Below, one piece after another: positions 32,480 to 45,689 of a stretch of 64,000 nucleotides of DNA. Numbering within the stretch: position 1 is the stretch's first letter; each line of letters opens with the position of its first letter. A program made the position numbers and the translations under genes. The DNA is from Laburnicola sp. R22_1 (lineage: Eukaryota > Ascomycota > Dothideomycetes > Pleosporales > Didymosphaeriaceae), in the NCBI GenBank assembly GCA_014281115.1, contig JACONQ010000002.1:1550001-1614000 (forward strand). Reading direction: 5' to 3'. The notes under the pieces are model-generated. The model had not been told where the DNA came from, ran no database searches, and saw nothing but the letters and a program-made list of their open reading frames with translations.

Positions 32480-33250
32480 AGTTAGTGTAGTACTAGTAGT
32501 ACACGCGTACACTAAATACCTTAGTAGAGGTAAGCTTCTATAGGTAGTATATAATAAGGGCGCGCTACTTTATACCTCTTAGTTAGTTATATATTATCTT
32601 TACACTAGCTAAGTTCATTGTCTTTATTATCTTTATAGTCTTATATACTTTTAATCCACTATATAGGCTACCTTTATATTAGTTATTAGTCTAGCGCTAG
32701 TAGTGTGTCTAGTATTTTAGTAAAACTAAGCTCTTCTATATTATGTATAGTATAGGTGCGCTCTATTATGCCCCTTAGTTAATTATATATATTGCGTTAG
32801 TATAGCACTAAATAAGAATATACTTTTAATCCTTTACTCTAATAGAAGCAATTACTACTACTTTTTAAACTCTTCTAAAACTTTACTTTTGTAATACTAA
32901 CTTATTTAGTAGATTTTGCCCTATTATATATATATCTATTAGTTAAGTTAGTCTAGTGCTAGGCGGCTAGTAATGTGCTTAACGCCTTAGTAAGACTAAG
33001 CTCTTTTATATAGTATATAGTGCAAGTACACTCTATTATACCTCTTTATTAATTATATATTATCTTAGTATAGCACTAGATAAAAATACACTTATTAGTT
33101 AAGTTAGTCTAGGGCTACTAGGCTAGTAGTATGCTTAACGCCTTAGTAAGACTAAGCTTTCCTATATAGTGTATAGTGCGAGCGCGCTCTATTATGCCCC
33201 TTAGTTAGTTATATACGTTGCCTTAGCATAACACTAGGCAGATTAGTTAT
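32480..33250 (+). repeat. Dispersed imperfect repeats with ACTAAGCTC core
   Basis: At least four related blocks (about 32500-32600, 32690-32810, 32960-33080, 33110-33240, and another near 34480-34580) share CTTAGTAAGACTAAGCTC followed by a TATATAGT stretch and a CTCTATTATGCCCC(T)TAGTTA motif. They look like older, diverged tandem units feeding into the arrays that follow. Confidence 0.55.
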
Positions 33251-33309
33251 ATAATAAACTAAAATAATATTAATATAAATACAAAGAAAGAGAAAGTTAG
33301 AGGAGTAAT

Positions 33310-33731
33310 ATTATTAAATAAGAGATTACCCGCTTAGCTTATAATTATGCTTAACTTAGAGGAAGAAAATAATATATAGGCTAAAGCGCCTTAGTACAAC
33401 TAAGCTTAAAGAGTTATTAGCTTAGCTTATAATTATACTTAACTTAGAAAAAGAAAATAACACATAGATTAAAACATTTTAGTAAAACTAAGCTTAGGGG
33501 GTTATAGCTTATAATTGTGCTTAACTTAAGAAAAGAGAATAACGCGCAAGTTAAAGCGCCTTAGTAAAACTAAGCTTAGGGGGTCACAGCTTATAATTAT
33601 GCTTAACTTAGAAGAAGAGAATAATATATAAGTTAAAGCGCCTTAGTAAAACTAAGCTTAGAGAGTTATAGCTTATAATTATACTTAACTTAAGAGAAGA
33701 AGATAACGCGTAGGTTAAAGCTTCTTAGTAT
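33310..33731 (+). repeat. Tandem array, about 82 bp units
   Basis: The start motif AACTAAGCTTA recurs at 33398, 33486, 33568, 33650 and 33732, giving spacings of 88, 82, 82 and 82 bp. Each unit carries CTTATAATTATGCTTAACTT and a purine-rich AAGAGAATAA stretch. At least four full units are present. Confidence 0.8.
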
Positions 33732-34290
33732 AACTAAGCTTACTAGATTATTAGTTTAAGAAAGAATTAACTATTACCTACTAAGTAGAGCCCCTTAGCA
33801 AATCTATACAAAAGGTCCTTAAGAAATATTAAAGCTCCTTAGTGCAACTAAGCTTACTAAATTATTAGTTTAAGAAAAAGTTACCTATTACCTACTAAAA
33901 AGAGCCTTTAGCAAATCTATACAAAAGGCCCTTAAGGAACGTTAAAGCTTCTTAGTATAACTAAGCTTACTAGATTACTAGTTTATAAAAAGTTATCTAT
34001 TATCTATTAAAAAGAGCCCTTAGCAAATCTATATAAAAGGTCCTTAAGAAATATTAAAGCTCCTTAGTATAACTAAGCTTACTAGATTACTAGTTTAAGA
34101 AAAAGTTACCTATTACCTATTAAAAAAAGCCCTTAGCAAATCTATATAAAAGGTCCTTAAGAAATATTAAAGCTTTTTAGTATAACTAAGCTTACTAAAT
34201 TACTAGTTTAAAAAAGAGTTATATATTGCCTATTAAAAAGAGCCCTTAGTAAATCTATACAAAAGGTTCTTAAGAAACGTCTCCTTATTA
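33732..34290 (+). repeat. Tandem array, five units of about 113 bp
   Basis: AACTAAGCTTACTA recurs at 33732, 33846, 33959, 34071 and 34184 (spacing 112-114 bp). Units share TAAGAAAAAGTTACCTATTA and AAATCTATACAAAAGG. The array adjoins the 82 bp array and uses the same AACTAAGCTTA junction, so the longer unit probably arose from the shorter by insertion, or both from one ancestor. Confidence 0.85.
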
Positions 34291-37200
34291 TTAAGAGCAA
34301 GGCAGAGAAGCTAAAAGGCTATACTTAACTTAGAGAAAGAGGACAATATAATAATGCACAGGTTAAAGCCCCTTAGTATAACTAAGCTTAAGGGATTATT
34401 AGCTTAGCTAGTAGTTATGCTTAACTTAAAGAAATAATATAATAATATATAGGTTAAAGCGTCTTACAATATAAGTAATACGCTTAATACCTTAGTAGGA
34501 CTAAGCTCTTCTATATAATATATAGTGTTAGCGTACTCTATTATGCCCCTTAGTTAGACTATATATTACCTTTACACTAGATAAGTTAGTTGTGTCTAAT
34601 AGTATATCCAGTATATTAGTAGAATTAAGCTTAGCTATATAGTATATAAATATAGTAAAATAGGCCTAGGGTGTATAATACTATAGATATTACTACTAGC
34701 TACTATTAAACCTTAGTTAAATTAATATAATCCTACTCATCCTTATCTAAATTTTATAGACTTAGGCACTTTAGGTAAAGTTAATACCTCTATACAACCT
34801 TCTATAGTATTTATAGAACCTTAAGTTTATCTTAATATTTATAGCTAAATAGCTTATTATACCTATTGCCTAACTCTCTCTTCGCCTACTCTACTATCTT
34901 TACGTTTTTCTCCTCTCTATATAGCCTATACTTAGCAACTAGTAGTGTCTACCTAAGTTGCTTTACGCTCCCATCCTTATATGTCTTAAAAAAGCGTGCC
35001 TAGAACGCAATAGAGGTATTATATCTATAATATACGTTTATTACTATCTATGTATTAATTATACTAGATTAGCACGCTATACTATATAGTATATAAGTAG
35101 ACTTTACCTTTTATAGACTCTATATTTAACTATATTAATTCTAAAACTTACTATATAGGCCGTCTAAAAATACTACTTACTATACTTTTATAGATATAGG
35201 TTAATTATAGTATTATATAAGCTATATATCCCTAACCTTCTAATTATATAATAGTAAAGGGATATTGTTTAGATATTTCTTTTATAATATAGGCGGCTAG
35301 ATATTACTATCTATAAAACAGAGAACCTTATTATTACTAAGCTATACTATTTACTCTCTCTAGGGCTTGCGCTTAGATAGTGTGTCTAGTATTAGTATAG
35401 GCAGAAACCTAGTAGTAGGTAGGGCAAAGTAGTAGACAACCTCTAAGAGCGTTACGTATATATTACTTAGTCCTACTAAGACTACCTAGTTGCTAGGTAG
35501 TGCGTTCTTAATAACCGTACTTCTTATCCCGCTTCTACTATTAGCGCCTAAGGTAATTAATAGAAATAAATTTTATAATAGCCTTACAGCATTATAATTC
35601 TATTATATAGGCTTAGTCTAACTATTAAACCTAATATATCTTCTTAGTTATAGGGTTACTTTACTATTAACTATATTATTTAACTTTTTAATAAAATACC
35701 TAAGATAGATCTCTAAGTTACGTAGGTATATACTAAGTAGGTTAAGTGTCTCCTATATAGTAGAATTAATAGAGTCTATCTTATAGCTATGCTAGCAACT
35801 ATTATATTATTAGCACATTATAAACCTATTAGCCACACTAAGTTAATACTTATAACGCCTTAAAATATAGTGCCTATTATAGATTTACTCTACCCCTAGC
35901 ATAATAGTTCTATACTATAGTATATAGCATCCTTATATTATATTATATCTTACTAAAACAAAAGCTAGTAAATAATTCTATTAGTGTAGTCTTTATCTTC
36001 TTAGTTAGACTATCCTCTTTACGTGCCTAGGCTCTTACCCTTTTATATTTTAGACCTATTTTATAGCTATAGTAAAGATAGTGTGTATTATATATATTAG
36101 AAGCTTAGTTAGACTATAAGAAAGGTTAACTTTAGCTTAGTTAGACCGTGTTATTAGGCATATAGAGGTCTAGTAATGCCTTTAGGTTTAGAACAAGTGC
36201 TTATACAAACTTACTTTTTTAATAGACCTATAAACTGCTTATATAAATCCTATAGCTATCTAGCTATAAGTAGTATTATATAAAATAAAGTGGCGTGTTA
36301 GTAGTAGGTTAAATAGCTAATTACTAGCAAATATAAGACTGTTTAAGCCTATTCTTACCTAGATTAACTACTTTATATATAAAACTAGGGAATACTTAAG
36401 CTTATAGAGTAATTATACTAAGTAGTTATTAGCTCTCTAAATACCCTTGCGCGTGCTATACTTCCTTCTACCCTATCTTTACTATAAAGATGTAAACTAT
36501 TATCTCCCTTCTTATTATTTATATATTAACTTAACTAAGTGTAAGACACTTATACATAATTTTACTATAGTAGGTGTATATAATAGCTAACCTCTTCGCT
36601 TATATATATTGCGAAGTTAATACCTATAAATTAACTAACTAAGATCCTAAAGGTAATAGGAACGCAGACAACCTAGCTAACAAAGAAGATCTTCTTATAA
36701 ATAAATTAAAAACTTATAGGTATAGTATAGCTAATAGGTCTAGCTTATAGCCTAGTGCGTTTAAGTAAAATAACTTATTTAAGGGGGCTTATAAGAACGC
36801 TAGCAATACTATTACACCTAATATATAAAGAAGCTATAAATTATATATACTAACATAGAATAGTATGCCCTTAATTCTAATATATTATAGGTAGGCAGAT
36901 CTAAAAGTTTAAGGAGTAGCCTAGAATCTATATACTACTAAAATATTAAGATATTAGTAACGTTACTAATAAGACACCTAAACTTATTATTATATAGATT
37001 TGGTTCTACTATAGTGTACATAAGCTAGACTTAGACAAAATAGCCCTTAGTATACCTAAGAAGCTATACACCTTTTCTATAGCATTAACTATACAATTCA
37101 CTACGTTATACTTCTATATAATTAAGTGTAATTATAGAAATCTACTATTTGTGCTAATTAGTATTAAAACGCTGTCTAGCAAAGATATATATATTGGCAA

Positions 37201-40200
37201 CCTATATAATAGTATTTATATACAGAGATATATAAAGGCCCTCCATAGCTAAAAGATGCGTCTAATACTAGCTAGTATACCTAATATATATAGCACGCTC
37301 TATTATGTGTACTAAGTTATCTTCTACTATTATATATGTATATTCCTAGATTTAAGCTAGTAAAAAGCTAGAGAGTGTGTAAGCTATATCTATACCTATA
37401 TTAGAGTAGCTCTTTTAATATAACACTAGTTTTTCTTATACTATAGATAGTGTATAAAACCTATTAACTAACTATAGGCGTGTCTTGACTAGGTAGTAGT
37501 AATAAGTTATACTAAGTCTTATATACTCTATAGCCTTCTCTTATATATTAGGCCTTAAGAAGGTATTAAATATATAGATAGAAAATATACGCATTATAAA
37601 TAAGCTTAAAAATAAGGTAGAGCTATAACTAGACTAGCGAAAAACTAAATAAGGTAGTAGTAAGTACTTAGTTATACTGCGCTGTACCTAGCTAATATAT
37701 TAAATTATAAATATAGAGCCGTTTATACTATAGTTTAGCCTAAGAAAACTATAGCTTAATTATATTAGCCTTCTTTATAAGTGGCTTAATATCTTGGACA
37801 TAATAAGTAGTTACTTATTCTATCTATTTAATAGACAAGACTAGCCAAAAATTGCCCTAGCTAATAGCTAGAAAAGGTTAGTATATAATATGTCTAAGTC
37901 CTAATTCTTATATACTTAATAATAATAATAGTATACTAGAGCTATACTATATTTCTTAACTATTTTTATTATAACTTTACTAAGATTAGTAAGAAAGCTA
38001 CTATATATAGGGGCTACTTATTTTGCTATAGTGCCACTTAGTATTTTGCGAGAAAATAAGGAGATCTAGTTAGGGTTGTCTATTATAGTAGCTAGAATAA
38101 GTTAACTAATCTAATAACTCTTATATAATAGCTATTTTTAGTGTAAGGTAGGGGTAAACTCCCCTAAGACTAATACCTAAACCTATATTATTACTTAGGT
38201 GTAGCCTATTATGCGTATAAGTAGAGTTGTAGCCACTTAGGTATATAGATATAAAAATAAGTAATAAAGAGCTTATGTATATTAAGGACTATTCTACACT
38301 ATTTAGTAATATATATAGTTTACTCTAGAGTCTATATATAGATATAATATACAATTCTTAACTATACTTAAATAGAGATAGGATTGTCTTACTAGGCCTA
38401 TATTATTAGTAGTACTAAGCTAGTGGTTCTATTAGCTTTACGCATGCCCTTATAACACTTATATCTTTATCTACTTTATTATATTCTTCTATTATTACCT
38501 TTAATTTATAGCTGCCTACGCGTTATAATTTCTATTATAACTACTTTCTAAATTAACTTACCTTATTTCGTTAAAGTTTCTAACACTAGTATAGCACCCT
38601 ATATAAGCGCGCAAGTTAGCCTAACTAGTAGTATTATTAAACCTAGTCCTATAAAAGGTTATTATAAGAATAAGACTAATAGGTAGCCTTATAGCCTAGG
38701 TAGAAAGTTTATATATTAGGATATTACACTATCTATATAGGATAATTAAGATTTTATACGCCTAGACTTAACTACCCTAGTAGACAAATATATACGTAAG
38801 GCATAGCTTAACTAGAGCACTTACGCGCCCTGCCCTAATATCTATAACATTCCTAGTAATAATAATAAGACTAAGAATTCTTAGACGTGCTAATATCTAG
38901 CGCTATAAATCTAGGCAGCATAAGTAAAGACTGCTTAGTAGATAATAGACGTAGATAGGGTAAAAAGATAATAATTAACGCCTATAAAGCTTATCTTGTC
39001 TTTAATAAGCAACCTAGTAAGGACTATAATAAATATAGTAAATAAGAGTAGAGAGACTAGACTAGAGCTTAATATAAGTAGTCTAACGCTAAGTATAAAG
39101 CAGTAGCTTAGTACACCTAAGCATAGTAACTAAGAAGTTAGTAATACTAATAATAGTAGTGTAGAGGTGGCTAGATAAAATAAAGAGGAGATATTAGAGG
39201 CTAGGCACTCTAATATATAAGGTATAGTTAGTAGTAATAAGAATATAGGCAAACTAGATACTAGTGTGTTGGAGCTTAGTATATCTAAGTATAAGAGTGC
39301 TAATAGAAGCAATAGACTTAGGCTATATTATTCGCCTAATAAAAAAAGAGACTTTTACTATAGGTATAAAGTTATTTATCTTTTATATAGTATTAGTTAG
39401 GGGCGGCAAAAAGCACAAAACTATAAGAGTAGTACTAAAGTTAGTAGGGCATAGATACAAAGCCTAATAATAAATACTTAGAAGACTAACTATAGTATAG
39501 TAAGCTATAACTAACACTATATAATTATGCGTTAGTGCTAACAAGGTATAGAGCCTAGTTCTAGTAGTGGAAAAATTTACCGCCTTAATACTATAGCTAT
39601 ATAAGAATATAAAATATATACTATATATATATATTATAAAACTACGCTTACTAAATATATAGAAAATACCATTAGTAGTAAAAGTACTAGATAGAACTAA
39701 GAAGCAAGAACTATTATCTTATAGGTATCTATATAATATAAGATACCTATCTGTTTAGGTGTACTAAGGTCTGCCCTACTAACCTATAATCTAGGCATCT
39801 ATAATTAAGCTATAAATTATAGTTAAGGGGTTATTTATTATATATTAGTAATAATTCTATTATCTACTTAGTTTAAATAAGGTCTAATATAGTTATAATA
39901 GTAGGATCTTAATATAAAAAAATACTACTAAGCAAACAGGGGCCTATATTAAACACCTTAGCCTAAAGTTATAGGGTCTACATAAAATTCTAATACTTAA
40001 AGTGTAGAAGATATTGTTTAGCCCATTTAATATAAATAAGGTATATAGAGTACCTCTTTGTATGCCTATCTTAGTGCTAATAACTTATAAGCTATTTAAT
40101 ATTATAAATATAAGACTATTAGCCTTCGCACAGTTTTACACTATAGAAGAGGAGAGTAATACTTAGCTAGGTATATATATAAGATCTAACTATATTTCTA

Positions 40201-41199
40201 AAGGTACTACTAGTAAATATTTCTAATTAGTTCTACCTAGGTCTAAATTCTAACTATATTTAGACAGACAATTGCTATAAAAGACAACGTGGGCCTATAC
40301 CTTTATAATATAGTTATTATTTATAAATACTAAGATCCTTTATCTTATAGTTATTAATAGGCTCTAGCCTATTCACCTTAGTATAACCAAGCTCTTAATT
40401 ACTAATCTTACTCTTACTAAGCACTGTCTTAACCTTACTTTTACTAAGCTTTTATAATAGTATGTATACTTAAATTAGCTTAATAGTAGTAAGCTTTTAG
40501 TACTACTAGTAGCTAAGTATTAGATAAATAAATAATAATAAAAACTACTACTACTTAGTATTACTATACTTATAGTATAGACTAGATTTTAAAATAGTAT
40601 AATTGAAAGTACTTAATTTATTATTTATATTTATATATTATATTAGAAAACTTTACAAAAAGTCTATTATAGAAAATATTATTGCCTTTAATACTATTTA
40701 ATAAAACTAAGCTATAGATATTAACCACTTGGCTCTATCTAGGTACGCATTACTTTAGCTATAAGACTTAACTAACTTGCTTTCTAGGCCTCTTTATAGA
40801 ACTAGAAAGCTTTATAATTATATTATTCTCTTTCTTCTTCTTATTACTACCCACCTTAATATTCTTTCTCTTTTTTCTTATAGCAGGGCTAACCTTTAGA
40901 ATCTTCTACTTTAGGGATAGGTAGGATTAGCATTTTTAAATTAGTAGTTTAGAAGTACTAAGATAATATACGTAGAATAGTTATTATTATAATATAAGTC
41001 TTAAAGGTAGACTTTAAAGTAGTTTCTTTACACGCTTTATAATTAAGCAACTAAATAATATCTCTAAACTAGTAATAACACCTTAATAGGAACAAATACA
41101 AATATTATAAGTAGGAAATATATCTTAGAAATAAAGAACTCTCTAAACTCTACTTTCTAGAGAGCTAAATATATAAGTGCTATTGGCTTACTAAACACC

Positions 41200-42150
41200 T
41201 TTTTTAACCTATTGTTTTGGCTTAAGGTTAAAGTAGGTTGAGATGGAAGGTTATTATGTACTATGTACAGCACCTAATTCTAATTAAAGACTAATCTTAA
41301 ATACTACCTAATAACGCGACAATAGTTTAAACTTACTCGCACCCTATCTACACCTTATAAGCTTCTAACCTATATAAGGTTTACTTACACTATATATAGC
41401 ACACCTGGCTTATTGCTACTACTATTATTAGTTATCCTTGCTCGCGCTGCTACGCGGCGTACTTGCTTAAATAAGCTAACTTAATAGCAATAATAGCGAC
41501 AATAGCTAGAAGGATCTTACGAATCTATGCGACGCTCTTACTACCTTGTAGCTTGTTAATAAACACCTTATTGTCCTCCTTTTGCGTCTCCTACTAGAGG
41601 ATTCTGTTACTAATAAGGAGCAATTGCGTCTACTAGAGTGGGAATATAGTCTAGCTATTTTTTGCGAACTAGATTAGCTGCTAGCCTAACTAGTATATAT
41701 GGATAGCGTTATAAATAGTTAAGTATATCTATCTATTATGCTGGATAAGCATCTTATAGATAAAACAAAACTCTAGTGTAGCTATATTAGTAGTAGCGGC
41801 GCGAATCTTTAGCGTGTACTTTTTAGCAATAGTAAGTACTTCTTTAGGGATAACGTTAATGCCTAGATAGATAGTATGGCTTAGAGAAATAGTGGGGACT
41901 TTGTTAAGAATAACTTTAATACGGCAATAAAGTAATAGTGTATCTGGTACGTATTACCCTTATTCTACTACTTATAAGAAACATACCTATTAATATGTTA
42001 ACTTGTATTGTTTATAATAATCTAGATAGCAGTTTGCAACTTAGGATAGTAGAGAAGAGATAGCTTATAGCGTGGCCGCGCTAAAGTCTTATCTCCTCTA
42101 AAGTTCTAAGTGTCCTCTTTATAAAGATTTTGCTTATAGAAGCAGCCCCG
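41200..42150 (+). pseudogene. Decayed coding-like island, lightly mutated
   Basis: Compared with its surroundings this stretch keeps many CA, TG and CG dinucleotides. In one plus-strand frame (about 41480-41950) long open runs are broken only by TAG/TAA, for example HLIVLLLRLLLEDSVTNKEQ followed by LEWEYSLAIFCELD-stop. This is how a coding region looks after mild RIP. The product is not recognised. It may be part of a younger transposon or a captured host gene. Confidence 0.3.
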
Positions 42151-42325
42151 CGCCAAGACTGCTAAGCTCGCTTAGTAGTTTAAACGCGCTTTTTTTGTCA
42201 TTACCTTTATCACGCTCTTTTTAATTACTAAGCAGGGGGCTCTGCTCTTTTTTATTATGTTATTTAAGATAAAAGCCTTTATTATGCTACCCCTAGGTAG
42301 TTAATTTAACGCCACACATATATAA
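42150..42325 (+). repeat. Best-preserved copy of an AT-rich repeat family
   Basis: A ~170 bp sequence running from CGCTTAGTAGTTTAAACGCG through TTAAGATAAAAGCCTTTATT to GGTAGTTAATTTAACGCCAC. Decayed copies occur at about 59510-59680 (same orientation) and, inverted, near 46310-46390, 59745-59830 and 59985-60060. This copy has the fewest RIP-type changes. Probably a non-autonomous element or the end of one. Confidence 0.65.
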
Positions 42326-43429
42326 GTGCCTATTCTCCTAGATATTATAAAAATAATCTTTAGCCTTTAGAGGGTTCTATGTATAATTAAGCTTCTCTAT
42401 CTTATTTAGAAACTATTATAGCAATATTAGTATAAGCTTAGGTAGACTAAGTTGCGTAACAATATATATTAAAAAAGTAATAATAATAGTATTCTAGTAT
42501 TATCACCTTTCTAAATATTAGTATTCTGCTTATAAATATTAAGGAGACTAAGCTGCTAGACTTATATCCTTATTGCATCTATAGGAGATAGTTGTACACT
42601 ACTTAGATCTATTTAGCGTATTATTACTTTTAGGCATACTTTATAGCAGGTTAGTAGAAGCTTAATTAAACTAAAGGAATATAGAGCTAGTAAGAGTACA
42701 TACTACTTTACTAATATAGCAGCAATAGTATTTTATAGGTAGCCACTTTTATTTAGTGCTAGTTTTCTTTCTCTAAAAGTTACTTCTATAAGATATTAGT
42801 AATAGCGTATCTATAGCAATATTACGCAGTAGAGTTAAAAAGAAGACATATTAAGGCAGGGCTCTAGCAATACTATAATTACTCTAACTTAATATATAAT
42901 ACTACTATAATAGGGTGAGATTAAAAATATACTATAATTACTAATTAAGAGGACTATTCTATAAGTTTAAGTTAGCTATTATTAATATTTCTATTACTTC
43001 TAAATTTTCTATAAAGTAAATACAGCCACAGGCAAATCGTATAGGTAGATAGAGAGTACTTTTCCCTAGTAAAAAAAGCCCTTTAAAGAGGGCTAAGGTA
43101 AAACTAACACTAGTGGCCTATTATCTATCCAAAGTATAAATTAAAATTTCTAACAAAGTTTTATTCTAAATTAGAAGATAGTAATATGCCTTAATTAACT
43201 TTCTCGTCCTATAAGTTTAAATCTTAATAACTTATTAAGACTAGTAACTAGTTAAAGATTTCTTAATTATTAGAGGTACTTACTAATAGCTTTCCCGTCC
43301 TATAAGTTTAATCTAGTAACTTAGTTAAGACTAGCTTAAATAGTTAGAAATTTCTTAATTATTAGAGATACTAGCTTATTTAGGCTACTTTTCTTCTTAT
43401 CTATAAAGATTGATTTTTTGGTGTTTAAA

Positions 43430-43612
43430 AACTAGAGGGGGGAGAGGGCGAGATTTAAACTCGCTAAGGAGTCTAAGTTTTCGCTTATTTCTAGACTAAA
43501 ATCCTCGCTTATAGTCTCCCACCACAGCGTAGATTTACTATCCAGACTTCTGCTATACTTAGACGGCCTTACGCCCGTACTCACTATAATACGCCCCTTC
43601 TAAGTTAGCTAT
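43430..43612 (-). repeat. tRNA-like sequence and less-mutated flank
   Basis: Read on the minus strand, a perfect T-arm-like hairpin GCGAG-TTTAAAT-CTCGC (a B box with C-to-T changes) is followed by CCTCTCCC, which can pair with GGGAGA about 75 nt upstream; AGTCTA/TAGACT could form an anticodon-like stem. The D arm is not convincing. The adjacent 43495-43612 stays GC-richer than its surroundings. It could be a decayed tRNA gene or a tRNA-derived SINE. Confidence 0.3.
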
Positions 43613-43899
43613 AAATTAGTTAAAATAAGCTATAAATGTAAACTAACTAGTTTAAGCTATAGTGGCTACTTCTATTTCTTAATAGACTTAACTTTAGCTA
43701 CTATTTATCTTAGCTAAATAGGGATGCTATTTTACCTATGCCCTTAAATAGAGTAGCTAGAACGTCTACCTTATTATTACTATGCTCTAGTTAGGATACG
43801 TCTCTATTAAGGTTAGCAGTTAGTGGCACTAAGCTACTAGTAGTGTAGGGGTTAGAATTAATACTAGTCTTAATATTATTAAAATAAATAGGTAAATAG

Positions 43900-45033
43900 G
43901 AAGGTATAAGAGGACTAGAGTAGGTAGTATTTATAGTTAGATTATTACTATACGTATTAGCTAATAGTCTTAATATCTAAAATATATAGAATAGCTTAGT
44001 ATAGTTAAGGAATAGATAAAAAAGGATAAATAGAATTACTAACTCTAGCTTATATAGTAATAATATAGACAGAGCAAAGAGGTAGGAATAAAGGTATAGA
44101 ATCTCTAAACTAAAGACTTGCTAAAGACCTATAGAGTAGAAGAGCGCAGTAGGCCTAAGGACAAAAGAAGAAGAGGGTAGGAAGAGGAGAGAAGAGGAGG
44201 GAAGAAGAAAAAAGAGAAGAAAAGAAATAGAGGTAGAAATTTAGTACCTATAAAGTATAAGCAAGATGTATATTTATCTACTATATATAAAGTAGATAGC
44301 TATATTCTTTGTCTTAGCTAGAGTAGATAGTTCTAGCATTATAACTTAGTTAGACTACGCTTTTATGTAAATATGTATAGTTATATTATAAAAACTTATA
44401 AGTTAGATTTATAGATTATAAGCCCCTTTATAATATTACTTATTATATTAGAAGATATACTTCTAGTTATAAGTTTAGTCTAAGAATTAATTATAGAAAG
44501 GGGCTATAGTGCATTTCTAACCTATAATAATATTAGTAATAGAACTAAGCTAGATATTTTTAAACTTAGAATTCTTAAGCTTATATTTGCCTTATTAGCA
44601 TTAAGCGCTACGAAACCTTAATCTTGCTAGATAAAAGAAGGAGGGTCTAGCTTATACTACTTTACTTATTTAATACTATTATATTTTTATATATACTTAG
44701 CTATATTATATAGAGGTATATAGTCTATCTATAAAAGTATTAGTAGCAAAACTATAGTAAGAGCGTAGAGCGCAGAAATTTAGAGCTTACTATATAAAAT
44801 GGTTAGGTAAATTAAGCTATAAGGATAATAGTAAGTATAAAGTAGAAGCGGTAATAGCAAAGGCAGATATAATACTTAAAAAGAGTAGGGTACAATATAG
44901 AGTTATAGAGTGGCTTAGGGAGGAAGAATTATAGAGTGGGTACGTTAGTTTTATAGGACCTAGCTTAATAGAACTAGGGACTAAGCGCTAGCGTGCCTTA
45001 GTACACTAATTTCTAGTCTAAAAGTCTTACTCT
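43900..45033 (-). repeat. Right arm of the long inverted repeat
   Basis: Reverse complement of the left arm at 28216-29945 without the ~630 bp insertion; it carries about 60 bp of its own at 44625-44680. The outer tip is AAAGTCTTAC at 45021-45030. Confidence 0.75.
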
Positions 45034-45689
45034 ATATTAACAACCCTTTTTATTAACACCTTAAAACGCTTTTCTATATCTATAATAGTAGGAGGAACAA
45101 CTACTATTATTATAATCCTTTTATTAGAAATTTCTTAGTTATAAAAAAACATACCTACACTAATATACTTAATTAGCGCGTGCACAATTTAAGCGCGTGC
45201 ATAATATCTACTAAAATTACTAAATCTTTAACCCTCTATAACTCTACTAATATAGTAGCTATTAACTTAGCTTTTAAAGCAATTTTATTATTAGATCTAG
45301 TAGAAAAAGTTAATATGTAACGTTAAATTAACTACCTACATTAGGAAATTTTTTTCTAGAGAGGCTACTTAATTGTGCACAGACGTGCGCAGACGTACAT
45401 ATACTTACACATTTTTACACAAGCAATTTACTAGCACAAAAATGCTTAGAGATGCGTAAACATACGTAGACTTACGCAGATGTGCACAAATAGTTTAAAT
45501 AAGTAATTTTTTTAAAGCTTTATAACTTTTTTACTAGTAAAGCTATAATTTTAATTTTTAATAGATTTATCGAAAAAATACTAGTCCTTTATTATTTAAT
45601 ATAAAAATACTATATGTATTACGTAATCAGTAAGTAATTAATAAAAAACTCTTTATTTTACTAGTTATTATATATACTACGTAATATTT

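Larger units (their letters stand above)
28216..45033. mobile_element. 16.8 kb structure bounded by long inverted repeats
   Basis: The two ends are reverse-complement copies. The left arm covers 28216-28580 and 29212-29945; the right arm covers about 43900-44625 and 44680-45033. Anchors include GTAAGACT at the tips, CCCTAGTTCTATT(G/A)AGCTAGG, and a pyrimidine tract at 29577-29670 mirrored by a purine tract at 44160-44250. Match continues for about 1.1 kb per arm with RIP-type differences. No target-site duplication was found. It may be one large inverted-repeat transposon, or two head-to-head copies of one element with later insertions between. The interior coding content could not be identified. 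Confidence 0.7.

Noticed and set aside
39130..39467. Two hydrophobic frames inside the AT block
   Set aside because: Leu/Ile/Ser-rich runs arise from TA-rich sequence; no domain, start context or splice signals.
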